Assembly (NCBI GenBank): GCA_028023455.1
Contig: JAQFVV010006309.1
Coordinates: forward strand, 1,444,511 to 1,508,510
Direction: 5' to 3'
Length of the DNA: 64,000 bases
DNA from: Epiperipatus broadwayi
Lineage: Eukaryota; Onychophora; Udeonychophora; Euonychophora; Peripatidae
Of the stretch, positions 50,592 to 62,010 are shown in pieces. The translations under genes were made by a program, and so were the position numbers. Within the stretch, counting starts at the first letter, position 1; each line of letters begins with the position of its first letter. The notes below the pieces were generated by a model that was not told the origin of the DNA, made no database searches, and worked only from the letters and a program-made list of their open reading frames with translations.

Positions 50592-50708
50592 TTTTTGCCT
50601 TTTTCATATATCATAGCATCGGTCGGGAGGCGAACCCCGCAACAACCATCTGCAAACAACTGCTTGCTTGCAAGGCGGCTGTGCTGATCTCTCGGCTAAC
50701 AACTCTTG
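50592..50708 (-). mobile_element. tRNA-derived SINE, copy 3, with 13-bp target-site duplication
   Basis: The minus strand reads agagttgttagccgagagat (box A), cgccttgcaagcaagcagtt, ggttcgcctcccgaccgatg (box B), ctatgatatatgaaaaagg. Target duplication acaaatattctct at 50579-50591 and 50709-50721. Near-identical to copy 2 in the 3' half, and CpGs are preserved, so it is young. Confidence 0.9.
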
Positions 50709-50721
50709 ACAAATATTCTCT

Positions 50722-52164
50722 AACAGGATAAATGAAAAATAATGTCAACTTTGTATATTATTAAGTAAAATTGGTGTTATATATGTAAAAAAATGTTTTT
50801 ATCATTATTGTTTATTTACTTTAATAAATAATTGTAATATATAAAGCTAGTTTTATGCTGTTCTTTTATAATAACTTTTGATATTTAGATTGTGTATAAT
50901 AATGAATCTGAATTAAAGCTCTATTGTAGAAAAATATGATTTTTTTAGTAATGCTTTTTTTTTTTTTTGCTCTGCTATCAATAATGGATAGGAATGGAAT
51001 GAAGTTATTTTATTTCTGATATGAGTCAATCATTTCATAAGAATAAATTTGAAAAAATTAATTTTAAATAAAAAAGTAAAATGGAATAAAAAATGAGCAT
51101 TCAGAATGATAGATTTTTAAAGTTACAGGTTTATAAAACAATATGCATTATTAGATATAATTTTTTAGTTGATGTATATTGGCAGCTGTGTTACCACTAA
51201 CATGAAGGATTGATGCATGCATTTAAATTAATTACTTCATTGAGTTGAAATGACAATTTAGCATTAAAAGAATTGGCTTGATGATTTTTTGATATTTTTA
51301 AGCTGTTTTTTAATGATTCCTTTTTATTGCTGTATAATATTTTAATGAATATTATGAAATTATAGAGGTGGATTTGATTAAGTTTTTTTTTCATTATCAT
51401 ATTGCAATTTTTTACAATGAAGTATCAATGTTTCAGAAGGCTCCAAAATGGGAGAAAAGTGTTATAAATTTTTAACAATTACTGTAAGATACCTTAGACA
51501 TGAGCCTAATTCATAAGTAAAGTGATGCATGTACAAAGTTTTTTCTTTCTTGGTGTTCTTTTTGCTCATTCTGTTTTATTTTTTTTTCTTGTTGTTGTAT
51601 TTTTTAACAAATAAAAAAAGAACTCATTTACCATCAAATCTCTAAATTTTAATAAACTTAAGTTTAAACAAAGAAATAGTTAAAAAACAAAACAAAACAA
51701 CAACTCAAAAATAAATATAAAATTATTGATAAAGGTTATTTTTTTTTATCTAACATTATATTGTTTCTAAAATCAAATATGTTTAAAGAAAAGTAATTTG
51801 TAAATATCACATATGTATTAAGAAATAAATATTTAATTTTTATGAAAAGAGAACTTTGTAAATAAATAAAACATGTAATTATTTTTCATAAACATTAGTG
51901 GAAAAAAATTGTGCAAGCATACAACATATTTTCACATAAGAAAAATCTGACTTCTTTATTGATGTATCTTGGTACAATAGTTATAACTAAATTTAATTTA
52001 CTATAAAAGTAAATTTTTATGTAAAGCTTTTATTGTTAAATGATTAGACCGATGTTGCCTATTGAAACTTCATATTATAAATTGTAATGGATCAAAATCC
52101 TATAACTTAAAATTAATTTGGGTGTTCTAGTTTTATTTAATTAATGATTGATTGAAGTTTGATG
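50722..52164. other. AT-rich stretch without recognised feature
   Basis: Nothing recognised; homopolymer T and A runs. Confidence 0.5.
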
Positions 52165-52172
52165 GTATATAT

Positions 52173-52570
52173 CAGGGGTCCCCAACCCTTTTGCACTTAA
52201 GAGCACATTCTATAATACCAGCCAGTTGGCAGGCACCATTTATTTTTTCAACCAGGGGGTGGGCACCATTTATTTTTTCAATGTAAATTTATAGTTGGAT
52301 ATTGTTAATAATACACATAATGTACAAAAAAATATTTATTTCAAAAATAAAATTTTAACATATAATTAACGTTTATATTTTTATGCTGTAAAAGTATAGT
52401 ATGTTCTACAATTTGATTACAATATAATATAATAATTTATAAGAAATTTAAAAAATTAAATTTATTTGTATCAGATGAATAATTTTTTATCGTGTTCGGA
52501 TAGCGGTGGGCACACATAAAATGGTCTGCAGGCGCCATGGTGCCCACGGGCATAGGGTTGGGGACCCCTG
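52173..52570. mobile_element. Non-autonomous hAT element, 398 bp
   Basis: The left terminus caggggtccccaaccctttt and right terminus ggttggggacccctg are a textbook hAT inverted repeat. Target duplication gtatatat (52165-52172) and gtatattt (52571-52578), 7 of 8 matching. Subterminal words gggcaccatttattttttca (twice in tandem, about 52230-52279) and gtgggcac/gtgcccac occur near both ends. The interior is AT-rich without an ORF. Distinct from the hAT remnant at 24891-25375. Confidence 0.92.
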
Positions 52571-52578
52571 GTATATTT

Positions 52579-53040
52579 AGTAACATCTTTAAATCAATTA
52601 AAATTTATTTATTTATAGTTTTTAATTGCTTGCATATTTAAATACCTATTTTATTGTCAAAATTATAATCCCAATTTTATTTTAAAATAAATAAAAATGT
52701 GAGACCTTTTTAAAAAATACATGTCTTTTTTGTAGTCAAGTTTTATTTAATTTTACTTAAGAAAGAGCAGATAATGATATTTGATTATCAATAATTGAAT
52801 GGTTTAAATAATAATAGTAATGAAAACTTTCTGTTAATATGAGCTAAATATCAATAAACCAAGAACTGATAATCAGTTCATGAAAAATTATGAAAGAGCA
52901 CTTAAAAGTTTTATGATTGTCAGATTATGTTAGTTTAGCATGTACTAGGATTTACAAATATATTATTTATTATTATAAACTAAAATCGGAAAAAAAATAA
53001 CACAATCACTTTTTTAATGAAATGAAGAAAAAAAAATTGA
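52579..53040. other. AT-rich stretch without recognised feature
   Basis: Nothing recognised. Confidence 0.5.
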
Positions 53041-53049
53041 CTCTCTGAT

Positions 53050-53180
53050 GGATTAATCACGCCAGTCACTTGGTTACCATGACAACGTTGTCATGCAAAA
53101 AACGTCGATGTCTACCGGAAGGGAAATCGGTAAGTCAAAAACGTCATCGGTTGAATTATACACAAGTACCGAGATATATT
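53050..53180 (+). promoter_or_regulatory. Candidate promoter: RFX X-box, ETS site, first-exon donor
   Basis: GTTACCATGACAAC (53073-53086) is a two-half-site RFX X-box (consensus GTTGCCATGGCAAC). Its second half is part of the perfect palindrome GACAACGTTGTC (53081-53092). ACCGGAAG (53114-53121) is a canonical ETS core, and a GTAAGT donor follows at 53130-53135. An acgtca half-CRE sits near 53141. All lie in a CpG-retaining island in CpG-poor DNA. RFX sites with ETS motifs are typical of ciliary-gene promoters (known). That a non-coding first exon starts here and runs rightward is inference. No coding exon downstream was recognised. Confidence 0.45.
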
Positions 53181-54660
53181 CTCTATATAAATAAATAATT
53201 TTTAAGGTACTGTAAAAAGCATATCCATATTTTCTAAGTTTTCGTTTTTATCAGTGTTTTTCATCTTGGCTTAAACTTATCACATCCCATTCATCAGCTC
53301 AAAAATTACACCCAATCTTTCTCATTATGGATGCATTTTTAAACAACTAAAAAAAAAAAACGCATTAAATTTAACTAAAGTATGACAATGTTAAAATAGT
53401 CTCTGTTGCTTCCCACATTATAATATAAGTAAAAAAACAATTCAAATAATGGTTCTTAATGAATTTTATCAAAACTTATTCTTTTTTTTAATTTAACAAT
53501 CAATTTACATTTTTAGATTCTAAGCCCTTGAAATTATAAATTTATCAAAATACAGGCTAACTTCTTGGTATACCGGAGCCCAACCTCACAAGTACCGAAA
53601 TTTTTTATTGACGTTACCTCATTGGGAAGCAATATAAGAACTTCACCTCCTGAATCTAATGCATTATCATAGCATTACACTATGAAGTGCTGTTAAAAAG
53701 TATTTATGATATATCTATAAATTGTAATGCTTTTACTTTTTTTTCAACTTTTTATTCAATATTTTATAAGTTACAACTACTTTATTATTTCAAAAACATT
53801 GCCGAATATATCAATAATGTAGATTTTCCCAATTATTTTGTTGAAATATTAAATTATATATAATTCTCAATTTTTTAAATAAATAATACTGAAGTCTAGA
53901 TCTAAATTTATTTTTTTTATCTGTTATACAACTAATTTATTCAAACCATTATTATTATTTTGTTTTGTCCATTTTTCACTTGTTTTGTTTTTAATTGTAC
54001 TTTTTTTTTCTCTTAAAAAAATAAATTAATTCACTCAGCAGTTATTTACATTTTAACCAAAGGTCCGTGAGTTGAAAACTTTTGTTTGCAAACCTGGGAA
54101 TGATAAGAATATTTTAAAATGATTTAATGTTGGGGAAAATAAGATTGATGTCTCATGTGGTTTGACTCAGTGTAGCATGCCTATTGGGGAGCTAAAGATT
54201 CCTGTATTGACGGTCTCGACCTGTCACTTCTTATGTCTAAATGTAATATGATCGCTCACGCATTATTGTAACCATTCGATTATTTTTTTTAATATAATAA
54301 GATTGATGAACACGAATTATAAATAAAATGAATTTCAGATATAAACTCCAGAGACTTTATGGAATAGATAATTATACTTTTATATCATTTTTTTCAAGTT
54401 TATGACTATTATATTAATGATGTTTATTTTAAAGTTTTTTTTTTTTTTAACTTTAAACAGGCGAAACGGTTATTATTAATTTACTTCTATATTCTTATTT
54501 CGAAAATATTTGTGAACTAAATATTCTTATTTACATTTATAATTTTGAAATCGATGAAAACATATGCTAACATGTAATTCTGGGTGGTTTGTAATTTCTA
54601 AATGAGATTCCAGCAATATTTAAGAATATAAAACCAAGCTGACATTACTATTGGATCTGG
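53181..54660. other. Continuation of CpG-retaining region, no ORF
   Basis: CpGs persist to about 54500 (accggagcc 53573, ggtctcgacc 54212, gcgaaacgg 54461). If the promoter call is right this is the first intron. Confidence 0.4.
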
Positions 54661-54699
54661 GAGAAAAGTGTTTGGGATTTTATAATAAGATTATTTCTG

Positions 54700-55110
54700 A
54701 CATTAGAATTCTTCAATTTCTTGAAGAGGTTCTTCGTTGAGCATCCAGAAAAGGGATCTTCATTAGAGTGATAAAACTCTATACTTGCAGTAGTTTTTAA
54801 AAGCTTTTCTAGTGAGGCAATCTATCTTCCAGTATCTGGAGAGAAATTTGTAAAAGAAATAGAAGCTATTGCAAGAATGTGGATTGGAATGTGCCAGTAA
54901 TTTTTTTGAGTGTGGACTCTTTGAAACACATTTCTCAGCAATAGAATATGCTAGTATGAAGGAAACTGTTCCTAAAGTATTGACATAATAAATAATGCCC
55001 TCCAGTTTTCCAAAGAATAACCATTGATAAATTTTAAAAAAAAAAGCTTGGCTGCAGGAAAGATTATATTTAAATAGCATGAGAAAGATCACATTTTAAT
55101 ATCTTTTTTA
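54700..55110 (-). other. Unassigned block with broken coding-like frames
   Basis: Minus-strand fragments such as FYHSNEDPFSGCSTKNLFKK and CFKESTLKKITGTFQSTF sit in different frames separated by stops; the longest open frame is 109 codons (54763-55092) in yet another frame. Base composition is less skewed than the surroundings. It may be a decayed transposon or pseudogene; no family is recognised. The plus-strand 80-codon frame at 55204-55446 is likewise unassigned. Confidence 0.3.
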
Positions 55111-55446
55111 GAAAAGATTACAATCAGTTTGCAATATGTTTTTGGTTGTTTAGATGACAAGTAAAGTATATTGTTTCAATGGAATTATGAATGACTGCTG
55201 TCCTTGAAAAAAATTTCTAAACTTTTCATATCCTTATTGGAAGACTTTTCTATTTTTGGAAATAACATCTTTTGTGAAATCAAAATACATGATCATTGTA
55301 AATTAGTTTCTGGTATTTTATGTAAGATCACAGATAAGGTATATGTTATTGAAACATGTAGAAGACTTTTTGAAAAATTTTGCATCTGTTACAAGTACCA
55401 TTTAATTTTTTCTATTGGAGAGCACTTGATAGTTTTTTGCTTTTAA

Positions 55447-58400
55447 GGATTCTAGAAACTTTTAAAATATGACCATAATTCCAAAGAGAATCATAAACTG
55501 AAATTAAAGCAGTAAAAATATCGACAGTTTTTAATTTATTTTGAAAGCCTTTTTGGAATATGAGTAGTTAAAGATAAAACTTATTTGCAGCAGCTATTTT
55601 CTAGGTTAAAGCCAATCTGCTCTATAAATATATGACTCTCAACTACTGGTAAAACTATTGCTAAAATTATACTTTCCAATAAATTATACAAAACACATAA
55701 TTATAATATATAACAATCATTTCATAAATCATCATTAGCTTTATTATATTTTAAAACTGCTATGGTCTTGGAATAGTTTCTGTATGGATAATATTATTGA
55801 AAAGTTTTGCAAACCATGCTTTAGCTTTAAATCAGAATTTTTTTTGAATAATAGCAACTATATGTTCTTAGCTTTATTACTTTCTATAAAATTTAAAAGT
55901 TTTAGAAATATACACAGTATAATGTTTTATTTGTTGTATTATATAAACTGAAGATAGAGTTGTAATTTATCTTGCATTTATTAACTTTTATTCAGTCATG
56001 AAGGAAGGTTTCTGGATGGTTATATTTGATACCATCTTTGTTTTTGCATTTATATTACAATTTAGAGATTAAATATATATTAAAAAAATACAGTAAAGCA
56101 AGTAATACAATTTTATTACAGCATGTTTCCAACACAAGTTGTATTTTTGAACATGATGATGGTTGTCATAAGTTCATATAAATTACTGAAAAGTATGCAT
56201 TATTCAATTTAAATAAGTTTGTTTTATCATATAAATATTGTAATAGTAAAAATGGAAAAAAATAAAGAGATTAATTTACATATTTTATAATTATATCTTA
56301 ATTAATTTCACAATAATCTCTACATTTAATAACTTGGCATAGATTAAATTTTATATTTAATAATTTTAATATTCTAGATGATTGTTAGATATATTTTACT
56401 ATATCTATACACAAGACTGACTCCAATAGAAACATAAGATATAAAAAGTAAATCAACTCTGACATTTTTTATAGAATTCACTACTTTAGTAAATCACAAA
56501 ATATGTTTTAAATTTGTGATCAAATTCTGTTTGAAAATATTAACTATACAATAAGAAGTAAATTACAAATAAATTATAATTAACTATAGCTAAGCTACAA
56601 TATGCTCTGTGCTTCAGTTATATATTATCCCAAAATAACATATGTAAATAACTAAGAAATAATGTAAATAAACAAAAATAAAAACATTAAAATTTTTAAA
56701 CTTAATACATTTGAAAAGATGGCTGCAGTCATTTTTTATTATTATTTTGGAATGTACTCATATTAATTCAAAATTTCAAATGTTACAATTTAGACATAAT
56801 TATGTCATCACATTTATTAATAACATTTCTTTGAGTTATGCTGAAAGCACATACATTTTATTCTTCACTTTTTTTTCTTGCAAAAGTTTATCACACTACT
56901 TTGTATAATAAAATGTTTTCCAAGCATAAAGCTAAAAGCTTCAGAAAATTAGTAAAGTACTTTTCTTAAGTAATAAAATGAAAGATATTGATTTAGTAGT
57001 GGCACAACAAAATCTGGCAAAACAGTCTTGTATTGGGTGAAATATTTTAAAGTTTGTGTGAATTTGTTTGAAAAAAATTGCCTGAGAATCTTAAATGGGT
57101 ATTTGCAAGTAGAGTTGAGTGTATAAATTTTGAAGTGAACTTAAAAATACTTAAACACCTGAAAAAGCCATTCCTGCCAATAATGAAACTGCTATTATGT
57201 TTCCAAAAGAAAAAAAAGATAATTGCAATTAAACTGGATTGTTCTGATACTTCAATTCTGACACTTTGCTGTTTATTTTATTTTTTTAAAAATAAAGATA
57301 CGGTATTTTTTAAAAGGATGTGATTGAGTGAGCATGTACAATAAATATATATAAATATGCTATCTCAGTTTATTATTAATAACTATATTGTTATTTTTTA
57401 AAAAAATGTTTATATAATAATCTTAATGTGTAAATGCATGCTAATAGTAAAAAGTATTTGTGTTGAGGTGTCACAACTTCATGAGTTCATATATTCCTAA
57501 GTAATTCCAATATTTTTGACACTAATATCTCACTACCATATTTTTAAACTCTTCCAGGTCCTTTGGCTTTACTAAACTGGAGATCTTTATACAAATATAA
57601 CTGAGTAAATAAAATGGATCAATCTTTAAAAGTCATCATCTTAATTCTTATATGATTATTTAAAAACCGGTCAAAATATTTCTTCCAGATATTCAAAATA
57701 TCATTGTCATCATATAAGAGAATATCATTGCTAGATTTGTTTTAAGATACTTTCTCAGATGCATATGCTGCTTTCAAATAGCAAAAAAATCTAAAGTGAC
57801 CATGATTAGTAAAGGTCTTTATCTCCTTTGCCGTTTTAATCAACTAATCATTTTTAGGTTTTCTTGTTTGTGATTGAACTTCTGCTTTTTAAATCTCTAT
57901 AATGAAGCTTTATGTGTAATTTATTCTGCCCAGAGGAACATGTTTTCTTTTAATCTAATCATTAGTAATATTCTTGTCCAAAAATTCACTTACCATTTTT
58001 TTAAGTGAATCCATTACATGTATTCATAATACACTCCTTAAAAGAATTTCATGCATGAAGATCCAAATTAGTAATTTTAGAGCTCAATCACTGTTGAAAT
58101 TGAATGCATATAGTATTTCTAAGGAATAAACATCAAAGATCAACTTTTTAATATAATCTCTTACATTACGTAATTGGGTTCTGAGTAATGAATATATTTT
58201 TGTCAAATGTGGTAACATCCATAGCCACACTAAAATGGCATCACAGCTTTCTACATTAAAAGATGTTGGACAGTCTTTTCTTATTTTAATATATCATTTT
58301 ATAATTATACAATTCGAGTTAAATATTTTAAAGTAATATAATAGCATTAAATGCATATGATGAAAATATGAGATAATTTTTATCTATACATATTTGACAA

Positions 58401-59281
58401 AATTATGATTGCAGAGATTAAATGTATAATTAATTATCAATTTTATATGCAATCATGTGAACAAATTTAGCCCTGATTTGCAGACATGACATAAAACACA
58501 CATAAATGTTAGCCAATGCAGTTTTTTCTCCAACCAAATGAATAATGCTTCTATTGTTTATAGAAGTCGTTATATTATTATTTTGTTTTATTTATTTTCT
58601 TCAGAATTATCTCTATTTACAATGTATATAAATTTAAATCATTCAATGGTTAGTTTCTTTTACTTATTCATATATATATTAAACTATTTTAAAGACAGGA
58701 TTACAAAAAAAAAATATATTCACATATAATTATCCACACCTAGTAAATTGTTTTAACTAAATTTGTACTGTGGATATGCTGATACTGTTGATACTTCTTG
58801 ATCAATCATTATATTGATAAAATAAAATAATGCTGATTCTTTGTATTTCAAAATATGTGTTTAATTATAATTTGAGCTTAGCATATGCTCATTATCAATA
58901 TTCTAAGAATATACAATTGCTGCTCTCCAAATCTTCATCAACTGTCATTAGCTATTAATATTCTGTACTCTCATTAGGTAGTTCATACTAATATATTCAA
59001 ACCAATAATATAAATTTGCAAAAATTATAAATATAATAAGTGCTCAGTTGTTATTAACAGATTAATGTTTTGTTAATATCAAACCAAGTATACATAGAAT
59101 TATAAATGATAATTAAAATTGTATTCAGTATTAGATTAGCATAAAACAACAAAAATTATTATTTAAAATTTTATTAACATTCATGATTTAATAAATGCTT
59201 AAGTAATTAAGATTTAAAGATGTATTATACCATGGTTTTTAACTCTCTAGATCAAGTCTGCTTAGATAGTAGCATCTATAT
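55447..59281. other. AT-rich stretch without recognised feature
   Basis: About 3.8 kb of CpG-poor DNA. A plus-strand frame at 57078-57323 (LKILKHLKKPFLPIMKLLLC) is unrecognised. No repeats with clear ends were found. Confidence 0.5.
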
Positions 59282-61407
59282 TGTAACGATATATAAATAT
59301 GTCGTTACATTAAATTGAAATAAAAACTTTTAAGTTCGCATATAAAAATAAGTGTATTAAAAAGAAAAAAAAAACTAAACGCTAAAATTAAAATGTTTGT
59401 TAAACGTATATATTCGCACAGATGCTAAACTTTAAAAATTTTTTTTTTTAATAAATAAAAAAAGGTATTTGAATGTATTTTTTTTTTTATAAAAAAAGAT
59501 TTAAATATAAAAATCGTTTAAAAAAGAAATAACGTAAGTAAAATTAAAAACAGGTATTAATTAATTCCTGTAATCTGTAAATGGAAATGATTGTTTATTA
59601 ATTATCCAAAAGCTGTCTAATTAAAAAGTCAGAGAGTAAATTAGATAAGAGAATAAAGAGATTTTAGCTTGACCAATGGAAGCACTAAGCCTTGGCTCGG
59701 ACCCTAACGAAAGTGATGGATTAGTGACATTTTGTTGATTGAATCCGTGTGGATTAATATAAAAAGGGAAATACAGTTTTTTCTGACAGTTCCAGCATGG
59801 TGTGTTTGAGAGTTGTGGTAGGACGCACATACCACACTCTCTATTTAAAAAAGAAAAAGGAAAAGACTGTGATACCTTGAACCAGCTATTGCCATCTCCA
59901 GAACATTATCTTCCAATGGAGGCGTCGCGGGAATTAAAAACAGGAACCTGGACTCTTCTACCATAAGCTATATGAAATGAACAATTATTAAAATCAATTA
60001 AGAACTTTCGTCAAGTTTTATAAATTGATAAACAAGCCAACTTAAATGTTAAAATGGACTCTTATCTGACTTTTGTAAGTTTTTAAATCAAATTAATAAT
60101 GTTTAATTTTATATGTTTTCCGATTGATAAACATCATTTCCATTTTTTTTTTATTGTAAAGATTATTTAAATGCATGAAATTTAAGTTGTTTATAGACGC
60201 TTGCATGGATTCATTCGCGGTTAATTATATTTTGGTTTTCATATTTGATCAAAATATATAGACATTCGATAAATAATGATACCGTACGGTATCTAAAATG
60301 TATTTATTCGGATGTCTTTTAAGTTATTGGTGACAACGCAAGTATCTTATGGTGAATACTATTGGGTTACTTATAAATTTCCCTCTGCGATTGTTGGTAT
60401 CAATAATTTTGTATTTTGATCATTTATGTTTATGTTGAAATGTTTTTGACCGTGGAATCTATGTAATCAATCTATACCCAACATTTTTAAACAAATCTGT
60501 GCGAATGTATTTAAATGTTAAATTTAAGTCGGGCGTGAATGGCTATATGGTTTTGTAAAGTTATATTAAGGGAGGGTAATCTTAGGTTATTCATTTTGTA
60601 GTTGAATTGGTTCAATGGATTGGATATATTTGTGTAATTGTAGATGTAGTATGAGATCCGCTTCGGGCAGGATTGCATATATATGCCACACACCTTCTGT
60701 TTGCCTATGGATGGGTTTGTAAGTTGGCAGAAGACCGCAGTCCATTCCTATGGAGTTTTTTGTTTATTGTTCTACTTGCCAACAGATGTAACATTCCTGT
60801 TGGTGGAGAGTCAATGTCTTCTCTAATTCTACTTACTGTTCAGATGGACATTCCTGACAGTATAGTATTTTGTGTTGTCGTATCATGCTACATTGAATAC
60901 ATGAATGTATCAGATGGATTGGCGCCAGTTTGGTTGCGAACTTTGTTGCCTAAGGTTAAATCAGGGAAGAATATTTTCCTTTCAAATGCAGACCTATGTA
61001 GTCCATTCATACTCGACCCTCTAAATAAAATATTAAACTTATTGAAACTATTTTAAATGTAAATTTAAAAGTTAATATAAAAATCTAAAATGTTAAACTT
61101 ATTCCTCAAAATTTAAATGTTATTTTATATGTGCGTAAATAAATATTTTTATGTGTTAATTTCTGGCAGTGGCTTTTATTTATTGATATTTAAGATATAA
61201 ATTAAGATATAGATTTTTATCTCTGCGTCTCCGCTGAGCTAGTGACTTGGGCTAACGATCGGAATATTTAAATAAAGTGGAATCTTAACAGCGCGTATCT
61301 GCCTACTCTATAAATTTTTCTAGGTTTAAATGCCTAGATGGCGCCTTGTAGAGCAGATATTGTTTTTGCGGTTAGATTCGATCTTCACTTTCATTTCGAT
61401 CGTTATA
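59282..61407 (+). repeat. 5' LTR of a young LTR retrotransposon-like element, ~2126 bp
   Basis: Starts TGTAACGAT and ends ATCGTTATA, an imperfect 9-bp terminal inverted repeat (expected ATCGTTACA; one C-to-T change). Sequence identity with 62011 onward begins exactly at TGTAACG, with unrelated sequence upstream of each copy, as expected for LTRs. A TATA-like taatataaaaaggg lies at about 59755-59768. A 127-codon frame (60673-61056) is intact here but frameshifted and stopped in the other LTR, so it is unlikely to be functional. The start also has a tgtaacgatat/atgtcgttaca hairpin. The orientation is inferred from the primer-binding-like site. Confidence 0.7.
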
Positions 61408-62010
61408 ATTGGCGTCCCAAGTGTGGCCTTACCTCAGAGATTGACCCTGAGAAGGGGAATTGATGATGATGAAATTTTCTATCTTTAATAAATCACGAGT
61501 GCCCTGAGAATTTTAAAAGTGAATCATGCCCGTAAATTTTTTTCTGAAATTGTATAAATATATTTGTTGTATTGACGTGGAGTTACAGTTTGAAATTTTG
61601 TCTTAAAGGTACTGCCAGTAAGAAAAATTGTGCATATGTAGAGATAAATTCGAGGAATAAAAACTAATAAATAAAACGTAATAATAAATATAAATCATAT
61701 TTTTTTTTTTTAAAAAAAAGTCTTGTTAAATTAAAATCTAATCGTTCAACTTGCCTAAGTAATAGTTAAAGGTAGGAGAAATGAAACTTGGAAGGGAGGG
61801 GGCAGAAATTTAGCTGGTAATAAGGAATCAACAGTCAACATTTTTTTTAATCATTATATTTGTGTGTAATTACTGTTTTGTCTTGTAAAAAAAAAAAGTT
61901 TTGTCCTTTTGAAATTTTCATATATAATCAATTTGTGTAATGTAATTACTAACACTAAGTAAATTCTTTTTTTTTTTAATGTTTTTGTTTTTTGAGGAAG
62001 TTTACTGATA
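61408..62010 (+). other. Interior of the LTR element, non-coding
   Basis: Opens with at, then TGGCGTCCCAAGTGTGG (61410-61426), which starts with the TGG complementary to a tRNA CCA end and resembles Lys-type primer binding sites. A purine tract, ggaagggagggggcagaaa (about 61791-61809), looks like a polypurine tract but lies ~200 bp before the second LTR instead of abutting it. No ORF is recognised. The sequence directly before the LTR (gaggaagtttactgata) is a poor purine tract. Confidence 0.55.

Noticed and set aside
59621-59830. 69-codon minus-strand frame, also present at 62345-62554
   Set aside because: It survives in both LTRs only because the LTRs are ~2% diverged; it opposes the inferred transcription direction and has no family resemblance.
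60325-60345. TTGGTGACAACG as an alternative primer binding site inside the LTR
   Set aside because: The direct repeat continues unbroken for ~1 kb on either side in both copies, so this cannot be the LTR/interior boundary.
60673-61056. 127-codon plus-strand frame in the 5' LTR
   Set aside because: It is frameshifted and stopped in the other LTR and has no recognisable domain, so it is not called as a gene.
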